This document shows positions 16,251-24,996 of a DNA stretch of 33,702 bases, piece after piece; positions within the stretch are counted from its first letter, which is position 1; each line of letters starts with the position of its first letter. The notes below the pieces were generated by a model. That model made no database searches, was not told where the DNA came from, and saw only the letters and a list, made by a program, of their open reading frames with translations. Origin of the DNA: Candidatus Gastranaerophilales bacterium (lineage in GTDB: Bacteria; Cyanobacteriota; Vampirovibrionia; Gastranaerophilales; Gastranaerophilaceae). The stretch lies in assembly GCA_944325315.1 (NCBI GenBank), contig CALVAA010000021.1, positions 1 through 33,702 on the forward strand, written 5' to 3'. Made by a program: the position numbers and the translations under genes.

Positions 16251-17138
16251 TTAAAATTTTTTCTTTATTCTTTCCAAAAAAAGCTTTGCAGCAGGTGAAA
16301 AAACTTGATGTTTTTTCCACACGATATCCAATCCCGATTCAAGCTTTGGTCTTAGAGGTCTAAAACACAATTCGCTTTCAGGCGATGTATCAACAAGTTT
16401 GTCAAGCGTTATTGCGTATCCTATTCCGGCTTTCACCATTATTGCCGCATTATAGACGAGGTTAAAAGTTGCAACCGTATTTAATTCATCAAATTTTCCC
16501 TGAAACCATTCAACAAATTCGTTCTTTGAGGAAGTTTTTCTTATTGCCTGCCTTGAATTAAGGAGGGGAATGTTTTTTAAATCATCAAGCTCAATGTAGT
16601 CTTTCTTTGCAAGCGGGCTGTTTTTTTTCATAATAACGCCCCAACGGTCTTTTTTTGGCAGCACAATTTTATCATACTTAGAAACATCAACCGGCTGAAT
16701 CAATATTCCGAAATCCAAAAGCCCTTTGTCTAATTTTTCTACAACATCTTCAGCATTTCCGGAATAAATATGAAACTTTACTTTTGAATATTCAGACCGG
16801 ATTTCTTTTATTATTTCTGCAATACAGTCCATACATTCGGACTCACCGCCTCCTATGTACACATCTCCGCCTACAATATCGTTTATCGAAAAAAATTCCG
16901 CTTTCGTTTTTTCAACCATATCGACAATTTCTTCTGCACGTTTTTTCAGAATTTCTCCTTCATATGTAATTGAAATTTTGTTTTTACCACGAATAAAAAG
17001 TTTCTGCCCTAATTCCGCCTCAAGCTCCTGCAATTGTCGTGTAAGCGTTGGTTGGGTTAAATGAAGCGAATTTGCGGCTTTTGTAATAGTTCCTTCTTTT
17101 ACAACCGCCAAAAAATATTTTAAAACTCTAAGTTCCAT
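16251..17138 (-). CDS. LysR-family transcriptional regulator
   Basis: A 295-aa regulator. Residues 1-60 carry the winged HTH: MELRVLKYFLAVVKEGTITK, AANSLHLTQPTLTRQLQELE, LGQKLFIRGKN. Residues 90-295 are the periplasmic-binding-type effector domain (VYIGGGESECMDCIAEIIKE). It is divergent from an alpha/beta hydrolase-hydrolase-DUF3737 unit and probably controls it. Its own promoter lies inside the intergenic palindrome, so autorepression is likely. ATG at 17138 follows TATTAT by 6 nt, without a Shine-Dalgarno. The ligand is unknown. Confidence 0.93.
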   Translation of the reverse strand: MELRVLKYFLAVVKEGTITKAANSLHLTQPTLTRQLQELEAELGQKLFIRGKNKISITYEGEILKKRAEEIVDMVEKTKAEFFSINDIVGGDVYIGGGESECMDCIAEIIKEIRSEYSKVKFHIYSGNAEDVVEKLDKGLLDFGILIQPVDVSKYDKIVLPKKDRWGVIMKKNSPLAKKDYIELDDLKNIPLLNSRQAIRKTSSKNEFVEWFQGKFDELNTVATFNLVYNAAIMVKAGIGYAITLDKLVDTSPESELCFRPLRPKLESGLDIVWKKHQVFSPAAKLFLERIKKKF

Positions 17139-17144
17139 AAAACT

Positions 17145-17183
17145 ATAATAAATTTCTTATTTATGCTTGTCAAGCATAAATAA
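17145..17183 (-). promoter_or_regulatory. LysR promoter with embedded 27-bp palindromic operator
   Basis: TTATTTATGCTTG (17157-17169) and its exact complement CAAGCATAAATAA (17171-17183) flank one base. On the minus strand the centre reads TTGACA (plus 17168-17173), a perfect -35, followed after 17 bp by TATTAT (plus 17145-17150), 6 nt before the lysR ATG. This matches the T-N11-A style of LysR operators and places the regulator on its own promoter. Confidence 0.75.
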
Positions 17184-17197
17184 CTATTTAATATAAG

Positions 17198-17226
17198 TAT
17201 TTGCTATTTTCAAAAAATAGTAAATA
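17198..17226 (+). promoter_or_regulatory. Second inverted repeat before the hydrolase unit
   Basis: TATTTGCTATTTT (17198-17210) and AAAATAGTAAATA (17214-17226) pair with one mismatch around 3 nt. It lies 20 bp before the hydrolase ATG, where an activation or repression site of the divergent LysR protein would be expected. The hydrolase promoter itself is unclear; TATAAG at 17192-17197 is a candidate -10. Confidence 0.5.
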
Positions 17227-17246
17227 ATAAATACAGGAGACATATA

Positions 17247-18116
17247 ATGAAAATAATAAGAGTAAACACCCCCAGAGGACTGGAACTAAAAGGCGCAATG
17301 TTTAACTGCGATAAAAGCGACACTGTAGCTATTATGATAAGCGGAATATGCTCAAACGTTTTTCAAAACGATTTATTAACCGCAACAGGCGAGCTTTTAG
17401 CTAAAAACAATATAACTTTTATTATAGGCCATGCAATGGATGCGTTTTCTTGTATTGCCTACAGTGATTTTACAACAGGAAAACAAAAATATACAGGGGT
17501 TGTTTTTGATGATTTTTCTCTTTCTTACGAAGATACTGAAAGCTATGTAAAATATGCAAAAGAATTAGGTTTTAAAAACATAATTCTTATGGGGCATTCT
17601 TTGGGCTCAAATAAAATTATTGACTACCTTGGAAACACTCCGGATAATTTTGTTAACTATTTTATTGTAACAGCTCCAGTTGATTTATCCCACTGGTTTA
17701 ATGTAATGCCAAACGTAAAAGAATGCGTTAAATTAGCTGAAAAATATAAAAACGAAGGTAAAGGAGACCATATTTTACCTTATCTTTTCGGCGGCTTTTC
17801 CCCAATGTCCGCTGATGCTGTTTTATCTTTTTACAATGCGGACAACCTAAAAAACTGCCCCGTTATAAGTAATGAAGGCAAAACAGATTCTCTGTACAAT
17901 ATCAAAATTAACGGCTCTTTTGTTATAGGAGAAAAGGACAGTCTGGTTAACGGAGATCCTCAGGGCTTTGTTGAAAAAATAAATTCATACACAAAACACC
18001 CTGAACTCAATGCAACAATAGTTGCTTCCGGTGCATCTCATATTTTTTACGGAAAACACGAACAATACGCAGCTATAATGCTTGATTGCATAAAAAAGCA
18101 AATGTGTTTGGTATAG
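17247..18116 (+). CDS. Alpha/beta hydrolase, cytoplasmic
   Basis: A 289-aa serine hydrolase. The nucleophile elbow is MGHSLGSNK (Ser118), the oxyanion side AIMISGICSN (28-37), the acid probably Asp in VIGEKDSLVNG, and the histidine in GASHIFYGKHEQY near the C-terminus. There is no signal peptide. ATG has an ACAGGAGAC Shine-Dalgarno. It is the first gene of a unit with a second hydrolase 15 bp downstream and a DUF3737 gene, all opposite a LysR regulator. The substrate cannot be read; DUF1749-like esterases are the nearest group I recall. Confidence 0.88.
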   Translation: MKIIRVNTPRGLELKGAMFNCDKSDTVAIMISGICSNVFQNDLLTATGELLAKNNITFIIGHAMDAFSCIAYSDFTTGKQKYTGVVFDDFSLSYEDTESYVKYAKELGFKNIILMGHSLGSNKIIDYLGNTPDNFVNYFIVTAPVDLSHWFNVMPNVKECVKLAEKYKNEGKGDHILPYLFGGFSPMSADAVLSFYNADNLKNCPVISNEGKTDSLYNIKINGSFVIGEKDSLVNGDPQGFVEKINSYTKHPELNATIVASGASHIFYGKHEQYAAIMLDCIKKQMCLV

Positions 18117-18131
18117 TTTAGGGAAGACAAA

Positions 18132-19166
18132 ATGAATTTTAAAAAAATATTAAACATTTTTATAATTACCGCAATGATACTTATGGGAGAAAATATAATG
18201 AGTGAAGCAAAAACGAATAATTGGGATAAAATTTTTCCAAAAAGCGACAAAGTGAATATTGAAAAAGTACACTTCAAAAACAGATACGGCATTGAATTAA
18301 CAGGCGATTTATACACTCCGAAAGAAAAAAACGAGAAAAAATATGCAGCAATTGCAATTTCCGGGCCGTTTGGTGCTGTAAAGGAGCAGGCATCGGGTTT
18401 ATATGCTCAAACTTTAGCTGAAAGAGGTTTTATAACCCTTGCTTTTGACCCTTCATACACCGGTGAAAGCAAAGGAGAGCCAAGGGATGTTGCATCTCCC
18501 GATATAAATACTGAAGATTTTTCTGCCGCAGTTGATTATTTGAGCAACAGAAAAGATGTTGATCCTGATAAAATAGGTATTTTGGGTATCTGCGGTTTTG
18601 GAGGCATGGGATTAAACGCGGCTTCTATGGATACAAGAATTAAAGCAACAGTAACTTCAACTATGTATGATATGTCCAGAGTTAATGCCAACGGATATTT
18701 CGATACAATGGATGAAAAAGCACGATATGAACTAAAACAAAAATTAAACAGACAAAGAAGCGAGGACTTTAAAAACAAAACATACGCCAAAGGTTCAGGC
18801 TTGCCTGACAAATTGACAGGCCAAGAGCCTCAATTTGTAAAAGATTATTATGACTACTACAAAACAAAAAGAGGTTTCCATAAACGCTCTATCAACTCAA
18901 ACGGCAATTGGAATATGACATCTTCATTATCATTTGTGAATATGCCAATACTCACATACAGCAATGAAATTCAAAATGCCGTATTAATAATACACGGCGA
19001 AAAAGCACACAGCAAATATTTTAGTGAAGATGCTTTTAAAAATCTAAAAGGAGAAAACAAAGAACTATTAATAATTCCGGATGCAAGCCATACAGATTTA
19101 TATGACAATATGGAAAAAATACCTTTTGACAAAATCGAAGCATTCTATAAAGAATACTTAAAATAG
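18132..19166 (+). CDS. Alpha/beta hydrolase with Cys nucleophile, possible dual start
   Basis: A 344-aa protein of the YcjY/dienelactone-hydrolase type. The nucleophile elbow is GILGICGFGGMG with Cys154 instead of Ser; FDPSYTGESKGEP is conserved in YcjY relatives; the His is in DASHTDLYDN and an acid probably in IIHGEKAHS. The first 22 residues (MNFKKILNIFIITAMILMGE) look like a signal or anchor segment. ATG at 18132 has AGGGAAG 5 nt upstream. A second in-frame ATG at 18198 has GGGAGA 7 nt upstream and would give a cytoplasmic form starting MSEAKTNNWD. Both starts look usable. Confidence 0.88.
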   Translation: MNFKKILNIFIITAMILMGENIMSEAKTNNWDKIFPKSDKVNIEKVHFKNRYGIELTGDLYTPKEKNEKKYAAIAISGPFGAVKEQASGLYAQTLAERGFITLAFDPSYTGESKGEPRDVASPDINTEDFSAAVDYLSNRKDVDPDKIGILGICGFGGMGLNAASMDTRIKATVTSTMYDMSRVNANGYFDTMDEKARYELKQKLNRQRSEDFKNKTYAKGSGLPDKLTGQEPQFVKDYYDYYKTKRGFHKRSINSNGNWNMTSSLSFVNMPILTYSNEIQNAVLIIHGEKAHSKYFSEDAFKNLKGENKELLIIPDASHTDLYDNMEKIPFDKIEAFYKEYLK

Positions 19167-19184
19167 TTATGCAAAGGAGGTTTA

Positions 19185-20039
19185 ATGCAGATTATTAACC
19201 AAACATTTGACAAAGAACGTTCATTATACAACACAAAAAATTCAGATATTTTAAACTGCAAATTTCAAGGCATAAACGATGGCGAATCAGTTTTAAAAGA
19301 ATGCTCAAATATCAATGTTTTAAATTGCAATTTTTCACTCCGTTATCCTATGTGGCATACAAAAAAATTTACACTAAAAAATTCAACAACAGATTCCAAA
19401 GCAAGAGCACCTCTTTGGTATTGCACCAAAGGCGAAATAGAAGATTGCACCATACAAAGCATCAAATGCTTAAGAGAATGCAAAAATATCCTTTTAAAAG
19501 ACACAAAAATAGTCTCGGATGAATTCGGCTGGAAATGCAATAATATCAAAGTTTCGAACTGTAATATCAATGGCTTGTATCTTTTTTTAGAATCGAAAAA
19601 TATTGAAATTGATAATTTGAATATGGAAGGAAAATACTCTTTTCAATATATTAAAAATCTTTATATTAAAAACTCAAATTTAAACACAAAAGACGCTTTC
19701 TGGCACTGCGATAATGTTACGGTTGAAAATTCAATTATAAAAGGTGAATATTTAGGCTGGTTTTCCAAAAATTTAACCCTTATAAACTGTAAAATTATTG
19801 GTACGCAGCCATTGTGCTACTGCAAAAATTTAAAACTGACAGACTGTACAATGGAAAATACCGATTTATCATTCGAATATTCAGATGTCGAAGCAAATAT
19901 TAAAGGTAACATTCTATCCGTTAAAAATCCTAAATCAGGAATTATTATAGCAGATTCAATAGGGCAGATTATTAAAAAAGATTCTATTATGCCTTTTGGA
20001 GCAATCATAAAAACAAAAAAAGAAAAAATTGCCTGCTAG
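19185..20039 (+). CDS. DUF3737-family right-handed beta-helix protein
   Basis: A 284-aa protein made of about 12 short repeats of the type 'NIxxxNCxxxG', for example NINVLNCNFS, NIKVSNCNINGLYLF, NVTVENSIIKGEYLGW and NLTLINCKIIG. Aromatic WH/WYC/WF positions recur at the turns. This is the DUF3737 pattern, predicted to fold as a beta solenoid. No signal peptide. It has a strong AAAGGAGG Shine-Dalgarno 18 bp after the second hydrolase, so it is co-transcribed. DUF3737 genes next to LysR regulators and alpha/beta hydrolases are common in gut Firmicutes as far as I recall; the function is unknown. Confidence 0.88.
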   Translation: MQIINQTFDKERSLYNTKNSDILNCKFQGINDGESVLKECSNINVLNCNFSLRYPMWHTKKFTLKNSTTDSKARAPLWYCTKGEIEDCTIQSIKCLRECKNILLKDTKIVSDEFGWKCNNIKVSNCNINGLYLFLESKNIEIDNLNMEGKYSFQYIKNLYIKNSNLNTKDAFWHCDNVTVENSIIKGEYLGWFSKNLTLINCKIIGTQPLCYCKNLKLTDCTMENTDLSFEYSDVEANIKGNILSVKNPKSGIIIADSIGQIIKKDSIMPFGAIIKTKKEKIAC

Positions 20040-20131
20040 ATTTTATTTACTTATTGAAAAAAGTACATACGATAAAAATATAAGTAATAATAAAATATGC
20101 TCAAAAAATCAAAATAAAGGCAATTTTTCTT

Positions 20132-20800
20132 ATGCTTAAGTTTTATTTATGTATGAAAATTTTCCCAAATGAAATAAAATATCAAAAACAACAGCCAAAA
20201 AGCCAAAAGACATTGCAATTTTGCGCCAGAGATTTATATAATATTAACCTTATAAAAAAAACAACAAAAAAACCTGCTGAAGCAAAAATTGTCGAATTCG
20301 ATCATTCCGAAAGGGACAAAAATTTAATCTATAGCTTGGATTCCATCTGGCAAGATACAACATATATGCCATGTATTTCATATAATTACTTCCAGGAGCT
20401 TAAAAATAACTCTTTTATTGCGGTCAGTGAAAAAAACAGTAAAAATTTAAAAGCAAAAGATATTAAAAGCATTCTGCAATATGAAGATTCAATCATTGAC
20501 GGCAAAAAGCAATGCGAAATAATATATATTCAGGCTGCTCCTGAAATTGCAAACAATAAAAAAGCACCGGTTAAAGGAGCAGGCGAACTTATAGTTTGGG
20601 CAGCGGTTAAACATGCAAAACAGACAGGATGCGAAGAAGTTTTTTTAACAAGTACAAACAACGGTTTTTATGAAAATATAGGTTTTGAAAATTGCAAAAG
20701 ACAATATGTATTCGGAAATGAATTTTGTTTAAAAAGCAAAGATTTTGATTGGTTTTTAAAAAAGACAGAAAAAAAATACCACCTTGACTGTAACATATAA
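20132..20800 (+). CDS. GNAT-like N-acetyltransferase domain protein
   Basis: A 222-aa protein. The C-terminal half has a GNAT-like core: CEIIYIQAAPEI (strand beta4), VKGAGELIVWAAVKHAKQTG (acetyl-CoA-binding turn and helix) and EEVFLTSTNNGFYENIGFEN (beta5 plus the usual 'FYxxxGF' motif). The N-terminal 50 residues are basic and end in a FCARDLYNINLIKK stretch. ATG at 20132 is taken; a second Met, MKIFPNEIKY at 20153, is equally possible, and AAAGG lies 11 nt before the first. It is monocistronic, convergent with the autotransporter gene. The substrate is unknown. Confidence 0.75.
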   Translation: MLKFYLCMKIFPNEIKYQKQQPKSQKTLQFCARDLYNINLIKKTTKKPAEAKIVEFDHSERDKNLIYSLDSIWQDTTYMPCISYNYFQELKNNSFIAVSEKNSKNLKAKDIKSILQYEDSIIDGKKQCEIIYIQAAPEIANNKKAPVKGAGELIVWAAVKHAKQTGCEEVFLTSTNNGFYENIGFENCKRQYVFGNEFCLKSKDFDWFLKKTEKKYHLDCNI

Positions 20801-20805
20801 AATTG

Positions 20806-23406
20806 TTATATGCTTATTCTCAAACCAAGCATCAAGCCTATACCTTCCCTGCCACCGTTTCTTACCATTGCCTCAAAAAAGCCTAAAATTCTATCTCCCC
20901 AACGTTTTTGAATTCCAACACCGTACCTTACGTAGGGTTTAACAGATAAATCAGGCAGATATACATCATTCGCCTTAAATCTTCCCGCATCTAAGACATT
21001 CCAAGCGACAGAAACGCTTAAATAGGGCTGCAGAAAATCTTTCAAATTTGCAATAATTTTCAACTGAGGCTCAATATGTATAGCATTCAAAGGCTCTGTA
21101 TTTATATCAACACTAAAAGGAGTACTATAGTCAAAAGTATTAATGAAAGAATACGCCATCATAAAATTCGGCTGCATGATTAACCTGTTGTTAAATAAAG
21201 AAAGATTATAACCTGTTTTTTGTGCAACAGCGGCATTCAATGTTGTAAAATCTTCGCTTCCGAAATATGTATGCGCTTTTGCACAATTTGCCCCTGCATT
21301 TATACTCCAAAGAGAATAAAATTTGTTTTTATAAAACGCAGCAGTCAAACCAAATAAGCCGCCATTATTATATATATCGTTATTGTCAAATGTCTGATAA
21401 GAGCCGTTATACATTGCATAAGCACCAAACATTCCCTTCCAGCCCTTTTTTAAATCTTTTAATCCGCTCTGTGAACCAAATAAACTTCCCCAACCAATAT
21501 TTGAAACATCAATTCCGTTTTTCAAAGGAACATTTTCAAAGACAGAATAAGGCTTAAACCAAATTCCTTCTCTTTGTTCAGGTATTGATAAATTAGAAAA
21601 TTCAAACCGATTTTTACTTATTGAAGCAACTTTATTTTGAAAAGACACCCCGACTTTATCATATTCGTCCATAACCATAACCATATCAAGATTTGAAAAT
21701 ACTCTGTTAAAAGTGTCTATTTGCATTAGATATCCTGCAAGTTGTGACGAAACCAAAGAGGAGAGAATTCCGGAATTAAAACCTTTTTTTGAAAAGTTAA
21801 AATTACCATCTTGCGAGTTATAAGAAGAAAAATAATCAAAAATAGGAGTTTTTATTATTTTAGGGCTATATCTTATTGAATCTTTAAGGACGGAATTACT
21901 AAAAGGTATTGATATAAAATTGCCTTCCGGTGTGCCTGAAATTAAAAGGTCGGGAATGTAAATATTTCCCTGTCCGCTCAAAGAATCCGCACTTATAGTG
22001 TCCATTGTATTTGTATTAAAGTTTACATCCGGATAGATATATGATTCTTGAGACAGATTCATTGAGCCAAAATTAATATTATTTATTTCACTATTTTGCA
22101 TATCAAAAATTACACCTGATGAAAAACTTGTATTTTTGCTATTAAAATAATTGCATCCTTTGAGTATATTTACCCTACCTCCCTGAAATAAAAAATCGCC
22201 TCTGTAGTTAGCATTATTTCCCCCCAAATTCAAAATGCCGGAATCTTCTTTATATATTAAACCGCTCCCTCTTATGCCATCAAAAATATTTGTTGTACCC
22301 TCGCCTTTAAATCTAATAATATTATTGGAAAAAATATCGTTTGCTCCGCTTTGGTCTTTATTTCCTTGAAAAGTAGAATTTTCAATAATAACTTCACCCT
22401 CATTTCCAATAGCTCCGCCCCTTGAAGAAGAAGATTCCAAATAATTATTTAAAAATGCAGAATTTTTAATCGTTAATTTTCCGTTTATATAATTATAAAT
22501 AGCCCCTCCCGAAGCATCAATATCGGAATTTATATAGTTGTTATTAAAAACGGAATTTTCAATATTTAAATCACTGTTATTATAAATAGCTCCGCCATAA
22601 GAAAAAGAACCGTTTGAGCCAAGAACATGGTTATTGTTAAAATATGTATTTTTAATATCCATCCGGCCTATATTAAAAATACTACCACCATAGGTATACG
22701 TATCTCTTTCATCACCGATAGCACGATTGCTGTCAAACAAAGAAGAAGCGATATTCAAAGTACTGTTTCTGCCGTTATAAACAGCTCCTCCATAAGAAGT
22801 GACAGAACCTTTAGAATAATTGTTGCTAAATATTGAATTATTTATATCGACTTCGGTTGTACCCGTAGTATCGCTTTCAGAACCTAAAGCCCCGCCGGAT
22901 GAGCTTGCAGCGTCCGTATAATTATTATAAAAAAGCGAAGAATCAATTGAAAGTTTCCCGTCTCTATAATTATAAACAGCTCCACCCAGTGCAAAATTAA
23001 AACTTTGAGAATCAGCATGGTTATCATTAAATACAACATTTTTTATAACTGTATCAGACAGTGCATTAAGTATTGCACCTGCAAAATATGAATTTCCGCT
23101 CAGCTGCCCTTTACAATTAATTATTTGAAGATTTTCAAAAAGGCCTCCGTTACTCAACACAAAACCGCCAAAAACATTATCTCCGTCAATAAAGTGATTA
23201 TCCCCTTCGAAAGTAATCTCTTTTGTATAAAAACCGTTTCCTATATTTTCGGTTGAAGCAAGGTTATCTAAAATAATTATAGTATCTCCGCTGATACTAT
23301 CATCAGCCGACTGCATAAGTTCGTCAAAAGTTCTTACGTAAATATCATTTGCCAAAGCAAATTGTACACACATTAAAAAACCGACTAATATTATTTTTAG
23401 CTTCAT
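20806..23406 (-). CDS. Pmp-like autotransporter (type V secretion)
   Basis: An 866-aa outer-membrane protein. Signal peptide MKLKIILVGFLMCVQFALA is probably cut before NDIY. Residues about 95-360 hold roughly eight repeats of 35-45 residues pairing a GGA(I/V)YN motif with an FxxN motif (GGAVYNYRDGK, GGAIYNNSD; FYNNY, FNNNH), as in chlamydial polymorphic membrane proteins, so the passenger is a beta helix. From about residue 600 (GIWFKPYSVFEN) to the end it has the amphipathic strands of an autotransporter barrel, ending VRNGGREGIGLMLGLRISI; the last residue is Ile rather than Phe/Trp. It is probably a surface adhesin. TATAAT-like boxes lie upstream, but no clear Shine-Dalgarno. Confidence 0.88.
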   Translation of the reverse strand: MKLKIILVGFLMCVQFALANDIYVRTFDELMQSADDSISGDTIIILDNLASTENIGNGFYTKEITFEGDNHFIDGDNVFGGFVLSNGGLFENLQIINCKGQLSGNSYFAGAILNALSDTVIKNVVFNDNHADSQSFNFALGGAVYNYRDGKLSIDSSLFYNNYTDAASSSGGALGSESDTTGTTEVDINNSIFSNNYSKGSVTSYGGAVYNGRNSTLNIASSLFDSNRAIGDERDTYTYGGSIFNIGRMDIKNTYFNNNHVLGSNGSFSYGGAIYNNSDLNIENSVFNNNYINSDIDASGGAIYNYINGKLTIKNSAFLNNYLESSSSRGGAIGNEGEVIIENSTFQGNKDQSGANDIFSNNIIRFKGEGTTNIFDGIRGSGLIYKEDSGILNLGGNNANYRGDFLFQGGRVNILKGCNYFNSKNTSFSSGVIFDMQNSEINNINFGSMNLSQESYIYPDVNFNTNTMDTISADSLSGQGNIYIPDLLISGTPEGNFISIPFSNSVLKDSIRYSPKIIKTPIFDYFSSYNSQDGNFNFSKKGFNSGILSSLVSSQLAGYLMQIDTFNRVFSNLDMVMVMDEYDKVGVSFQNKVASISKNRFEFSNLSIPEQREGIWFKPYSVFENVPLKNGIDVSNIGWGSLFGSQSGLKDLKKGWKGMFGAYAMYNGSYQTFDNNDIYNNGGLFGLTAAFYKNKFYSLWSINAGANCAKAHTYFGSEDFTTLNAAVAQKTGYNLSLFNNRLIMQPNFMMAYSFINTFDYSTPFSVDINTEPLNAIHIEPQLKIIANLKDFLQPYLSVSVAWNVLDAGRFKANDVYLPDLSVKPYVRYGVGIQKRWGDRILGFFEAMVRNGGREGIGLMLGLRISI

Positions 23407-23485
23407 TGCATTTATAATATTAGTTATTATTTATTCTTTGTATTATACAAAAAGGTATTGTTTAGTGCTTATTTATAATAAACCT

Positions 23486-23514
23486 TTGTATAACCATGGT
23501 ATAATTATTATAAT
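23486..23514 (+). promoter_or_regulatory. Promoter of the DnaQ-like exonuclease gene
   Basis: TTGTAT (23486-23491), 17-bp spacer, TATAAT (23509-23514). A second TATAAT lies 9 bp earlier. The GGAGAAAG Shine-Dalgarno follows. Confidence 0.5.
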
Positions 23515-23534
23515 AAAATTTTTTTGGAGAAAGA

Positions 23535-24128
23535 ATGCAATTAAATTTATTTTCGGATACAAACGATACGCCTGAAATTTTAAAGCAAAAACACACAAAG
23601 CCAAACAGTCTGGATAATATTCCTGAAAACTGTGTTATTGTAGACATTGAAACAACCGGCTTCAGTGTTCTGAATGATTCTATTATTGAAATTTGCGCTC
23701 TTAAAATTAAAAACAACAAAATTGAAGATGAATTTTCTTCTCTTGTAAGGCCAAACAAACCTGTACCGTCTTTTATATCGAACCTTACAGGAATAACAAA
23801 TGAAATGCTTAAAGATGCAATAGAATGCAGAAGTGCTTTAAAAAATTTCTGTAATTTTATTCAAACAAACCCGATTGTGGGACACAACATCAGATTTGAC
23901 CTTTCGTTTATAAATAAAAATCTTGAACAATTTTATAACAACACCCTGCCCAATAATTTTTTCGACACTTTGGTTCTTGCAAGAAAAATTTATAACTTGG
24001 CATCTTCCAAACTAACAAACATTGCAAATCATTTAAATATTGATACGCAAAATGCTCACAGGGCACTAAAAGACTGCTACATTACCTATGAGATTATACA
24101 AGATATGAGACAAAAACTAAGTAAGTAA
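23535..24128 (+). CDS. DnaQ-type DEDDh 3'-5' exonuclease with clamp-binding N-terminus
   Basis: A 197-aa exonuclease. Exo I is VIVDIETTGF (Asp37, Glu39), Exo II VGHNIRFDLSFI, and Exo III HRALKDCYIT, which gives the DEDDh set used by the polymerase III epsilon subunit and PolC proofreading domains. The protein begins MQLNLFSD: QLNLF at residues 2-6 matches the consensus beta-clamp-binding pentapeptide QL(S/D)LF, and a flexible linker to about residue 30 follows. It could be the replicative proofreader or a clamp-tethered repair nuclease; the length suits either. Strong GGAGAAAG Shine-Dalgarno. Confidence 0.9.
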   Translation: MQLNLFSDTNDTPEILKQKHTKPNSLDNIPENCVIVDIETTGFSVLNDSIIEICALKIKNNKIEDEFSSLVRPNKPVPSFISNLTGITNEMLKDAIECRSALKNFCNFIQTNPIVGHNIRFDLSFINKNLEQFYNNTLPNNFFDTLVLARKIYNLASSKLTNIANHLNIDTQNAHRALKDCYITYEIIQDMRQKLSK

Positions 24129-24169
24129 GTTAATATCTAAATTTTAAAATAGTTATTATCATTTTAACT

Positions 24170-24988
24170 ATGAAAAAAATTTTACTTGTATCCTCTTTAA
24201 TTTTGATTACTTTTTTAGTAATTTCTATACTAAAAGCACTAAACTACACATACATCAGTGCAAAATTCAAAGAATTGCGCCCAATACAGGAAAATATCCC
24301 TGTTTATTATAAGGGTATAATTATCGGAAAAGCAAAAGAAAGAAAACACAGCAAAGATTTTAATCATACGCTTGTTAAAATTGTGCTCTATCCTAAAAAG
24401 CTTCTTTTACCCAAAAACACTGCTGCCATTTTAAAAAAAGAGAAAAGAGACAAAAAAGAAAAAGATTTTCTTGAATTAATTTATCCAAAAAATCCCTCAA
24501 ATATTATGTTATCAAACGGCAGTATTATAGAAGGAAAAGTAAGCAGCGATATAGATACATTTTTACAAAACCAGAATCCTGATGATCTTGAAGCAATTAA
24601 AAGGAACTTTGCCCAAAGCATCGAAAACTTAAACAAAGCCTCACTGGAGCTTGCAAACATGTTTCAAACCCTGGATAAAATTTTATTGCAAAACCGAAAA
24701 AATATATACTCAACAACAGAAAACATTGAAAATTTGACTAAAAAAATTGATAACTCCCTTGAGCAGGAAAAGATAAATGCAACGGTAGACTACATTGAAA
24801 AAACAACTGATAATATAGCAGCCCTGACAGGAGGAATCAACGGTTCTCTGCCGACAACTATGGAAAATGTCAACGGAATAAGCTCAAATATTAATGCAAT
24901 AACTTGCGGAATGAGAAAAACTTTAAGAAAACGCTTTGGAGGGCTAAGGCTAATTTTCGGACAAGTAATAGATGAGTGTAACAACTAA
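24170..24988 (+). CDS. MCE/MlaD-family lipid-transport protein
   Basis: A 272-aa protein with an N-terminal membrane anchor (KKILLVSSLILITFLVISIL), an MCE domain at about 32-125 (FKELRPIQENIPVYYKGIII, GKAKERK, LPKNTAAILKK, GSIIEGKVSSDID) and a long helical tail with repeated ENI-NLTKKID and NVNGISSNINAIT segments. Such proteins form rings that carry phospholipids between the two membranes, usually with an ABC permease/ATPase (MlaE/MlaF). No partner gene is adjacent. It starts 41 bp after the exonuclease gene and has no Shine-Dalgarno. Confidence 0.85.
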   Translation: MKKILLVSSLILITFLVISILKALNYTYISAKFKELRPIQENIPVYYKGIIIGKAKERKHSKDFNHTLVKIVLYPKKLLLPKNTAAILKKEKRDKKEKDFLELIYPKNPSNIMLSNGSIIEGKVSSDIDTFLQNQNPDDLEAIKRNFAQSIENLNKASLELANMFQTLDKILLQNRKNIYSTTENIENLTKKIDNSLEQEKINATVDYIEKTTDNIAALTGGINGSLPTTMENVNGISSNINAITCGMRKTLRKRFGGLRLIFGQVIDECNN

Positions 24989-24996
24989 AAATTTAA

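Noticed and set aside
23462-23758. 98-aa minus-strand frame
   Set aside because: It is antisense to the conserved DnaQ-like exonuclease and covers its promoter.
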